From an uncultured Bacilli bacterium (GTDB lineage Bacteria > Bacillota_I > Bacilli_A > RF39 > UBA660), in NCBI GenBank assembly GCA_934183705.1, contig CAKPSW010000025.1, positions 1 to 5,353 of the forward strand: a DNA stretch of 5,353 nucleotides. The letters run 5' to 3'. Shown one piece after another: positions 5,116-5,353 of this stretch (its first letter is position 1; every line of letters begins with the position of its first letter). The position numbers were made by a program, and so were the translations under genes. Below the pieces are notes generated by a model. It had not been told where the DNA came from and did not search any database. It saw only the letters and a program-made list of their open reading frames with translations.

Positions 5116-5138
5116 TATCAACATATACTGTTAATAAC
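5116..5138. repeat. Element copy C
   Basis: Shares TATCAACA, then ATACT, then ATAA with copy B, 43 bases further on, which is close to four helical turns. It also contains the short inverted pair AACA-N5-TGTT. It ends seven bases before the first hairpin of the candidate RNA. Confidence 0.42.
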
Positions 5139-5144
5139 TTAGAA

Positions 5145-5232
5145 AGTTTTAAAGACTTGTGGCTTTAAAACTATTTTTTGAAGACCTTAGGCTTCAAAAA
5201 CACCAAAGTGACCATAGGCACGAGGTAAAACT
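5145..5232 (+). ncRNA. Candidate structured RNA: three tandem look-alike hairpins upstream of secA
   Basis: Three hairpins follow one another: 5145-5172 (10-bp stem), 5175-5200 (9-bp stem) and 5208-5221 (3-bp stem, extended by ACC/GGT at 5202-5204 and 5224-5226). At the tip each reads G-A-C-Y-NNN-G-G-C (5154-5163, 5183-5192, 5210-5219). Folded, that is a bulged A, two pairs and a three-base loop (TGT, TTA, ATA). The stem bases below differ but stay paired (AAG/CTT against GTG/CAC), as expected if structure is kept. The 5' arm of the first hairpin can also pair with TAAAACT at 5226-5232, giving an alternative three-way junction. Position suggests a secA leader or a separate small RNA. No strong promoter is seen just upstream on the plus strand; TATACT (5124-5129) is the best candidate. 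A protein-bound DNA site is another possibility. Confidence 0.45.
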
Positions 5233-5255
5233 ATAATAAAATAAAGGAAATATTA

Positions 5256-5296
5256 AATATTTACTAGTTTTTTTCTTTAAAATATAGTAAAATATT
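5256..5296 (+). promoter_or_regulatory. Inverted repeat with a possible promoter before secA
   Basis: AATATTTACTA (5256-5266) pairs with TAGTAAAATATT (5285-5296) with one bulge and an 18-base loop. The same arms contain TTTACT (5260-5265) and, 17 bases on, TATAGT (5283-5288), a mediocre sigma-A promoter that would start near 5295. The repeat may be an operator or a leader hairpin next to the ribosome site (5301-5305). In AT-rich DNA either could be chance. Confidence 0.35.
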
Positions 5297-5314
5297 ATCT
5301 AGGAGATGGTTAAA

Positions 5315-5353
5315 TTGTTTAAAGGTTTAAAGAAATTATTTGACAATGAATAT
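5315..5353 (+). CDS. secA: Preprotein translocase ATPase SecA, first 13 codons
   Basis: The gene runs off the right edge after encoding (M)FKGLKKLFDNEY, which looks like the start of SecA, where a short basic helix containing LKK-x-F-D precedes the ATPase motor. Known of the family: SecA drives preproteins through SecYEG using ATP. The call rests on this short stretch plus synteny, since secA normally follows hpf in Bacillus. The preferred start is TTG at 5315 with AGGAG (5301-5305) nine bases before it. An in-frame ATG at 5306 directly touches the AGGAG and is less likely, though it would add only three residues. Another short basic N-terminus cannot be fully excluded. Confidence 0.7.
   Translation, partial: MFKGLKKLFDNEY

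Noticed and set aside
5145..5221. CRISPR array
   Set aside because: Only the 10-base tips are alike, the copies are 27-29 bases apart with no true spacers, and no cas gene is present.
5145..5232. tRNA or tRNA-like cloverleaf
   Set aside because: A 7-bp closing stem and inner hairpins can be drawn, but there is no GTTCRA-type T-loop, no proper anticodon arm and no CCA.
1..5353. Genetic code with TGA read as Trp, suggested by the absence of TGA stops
   Set aside because: The Trp codons I checked in the PrsA-like, YjcZ, nucleotidyltransferase, 132-residue and KilA-N genes are all TGG, which would be odd in such AT-rich DNA if TGA were available.

Overview
The window is very AT-rich DNA from a low-GC Gram-positive bacterium (Bacillota, most likely class Bacilli, perhaps an uncultured gut lineage). 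The signs are strong AAAGGAGG-type ribosome sites, extended -10 (TGN) promoters, short hairpin-plus-U terminators, two YjcZ-type tiny membrane proteins, and gene neighbourhoods familiar from Bacillus. All Trp codons I checked are TGG, so I read it with the ordinary bacterial code, although every stop is TAA or TAG.

Left part (1-2886), housekeeping. A PrsA/SurA-like foldase (minus, cut by the left edge) is followed by two 29- and 33-residue YjcZ-family proteins (plus), a HIT-family nucleotide hydrolase (minus), a divergent sugar-phosphate nucleotidyltransferase-like gene (plus) and the long-form ribosome hibernation factor hpf (plus). PrsA and HIT genes also lie near each other in Bacillus.

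Right part (2890-5314), accessory. In Bacillus subtilis hpf is followed directly by secA. Here the start of a secA-like gene appears only at 5315, so about 2.4 kb separates the two. That block holds an unknown 132-residue gene behind a full-consensus promoter (plus), an unknown 154-residue gene (minus), and a KilA-N domain gene (minus) that contains a 32-bp perfect palindrome. A repeated element of 23-31 bp lies upstream of both minus-strand genes and could link their control.

Just before secA (5145-5232) are three tandem hairpins with the same unusual architecture: a bulged A, two base pairs, a three-base loop and a conserved GG-C. I do not recognise this as a known riboswitch or leader. It is the best candidate in the window for an undescribed RNA element, with the KilA-N gene, its palindrome and its flanking repeats as the second candidate.
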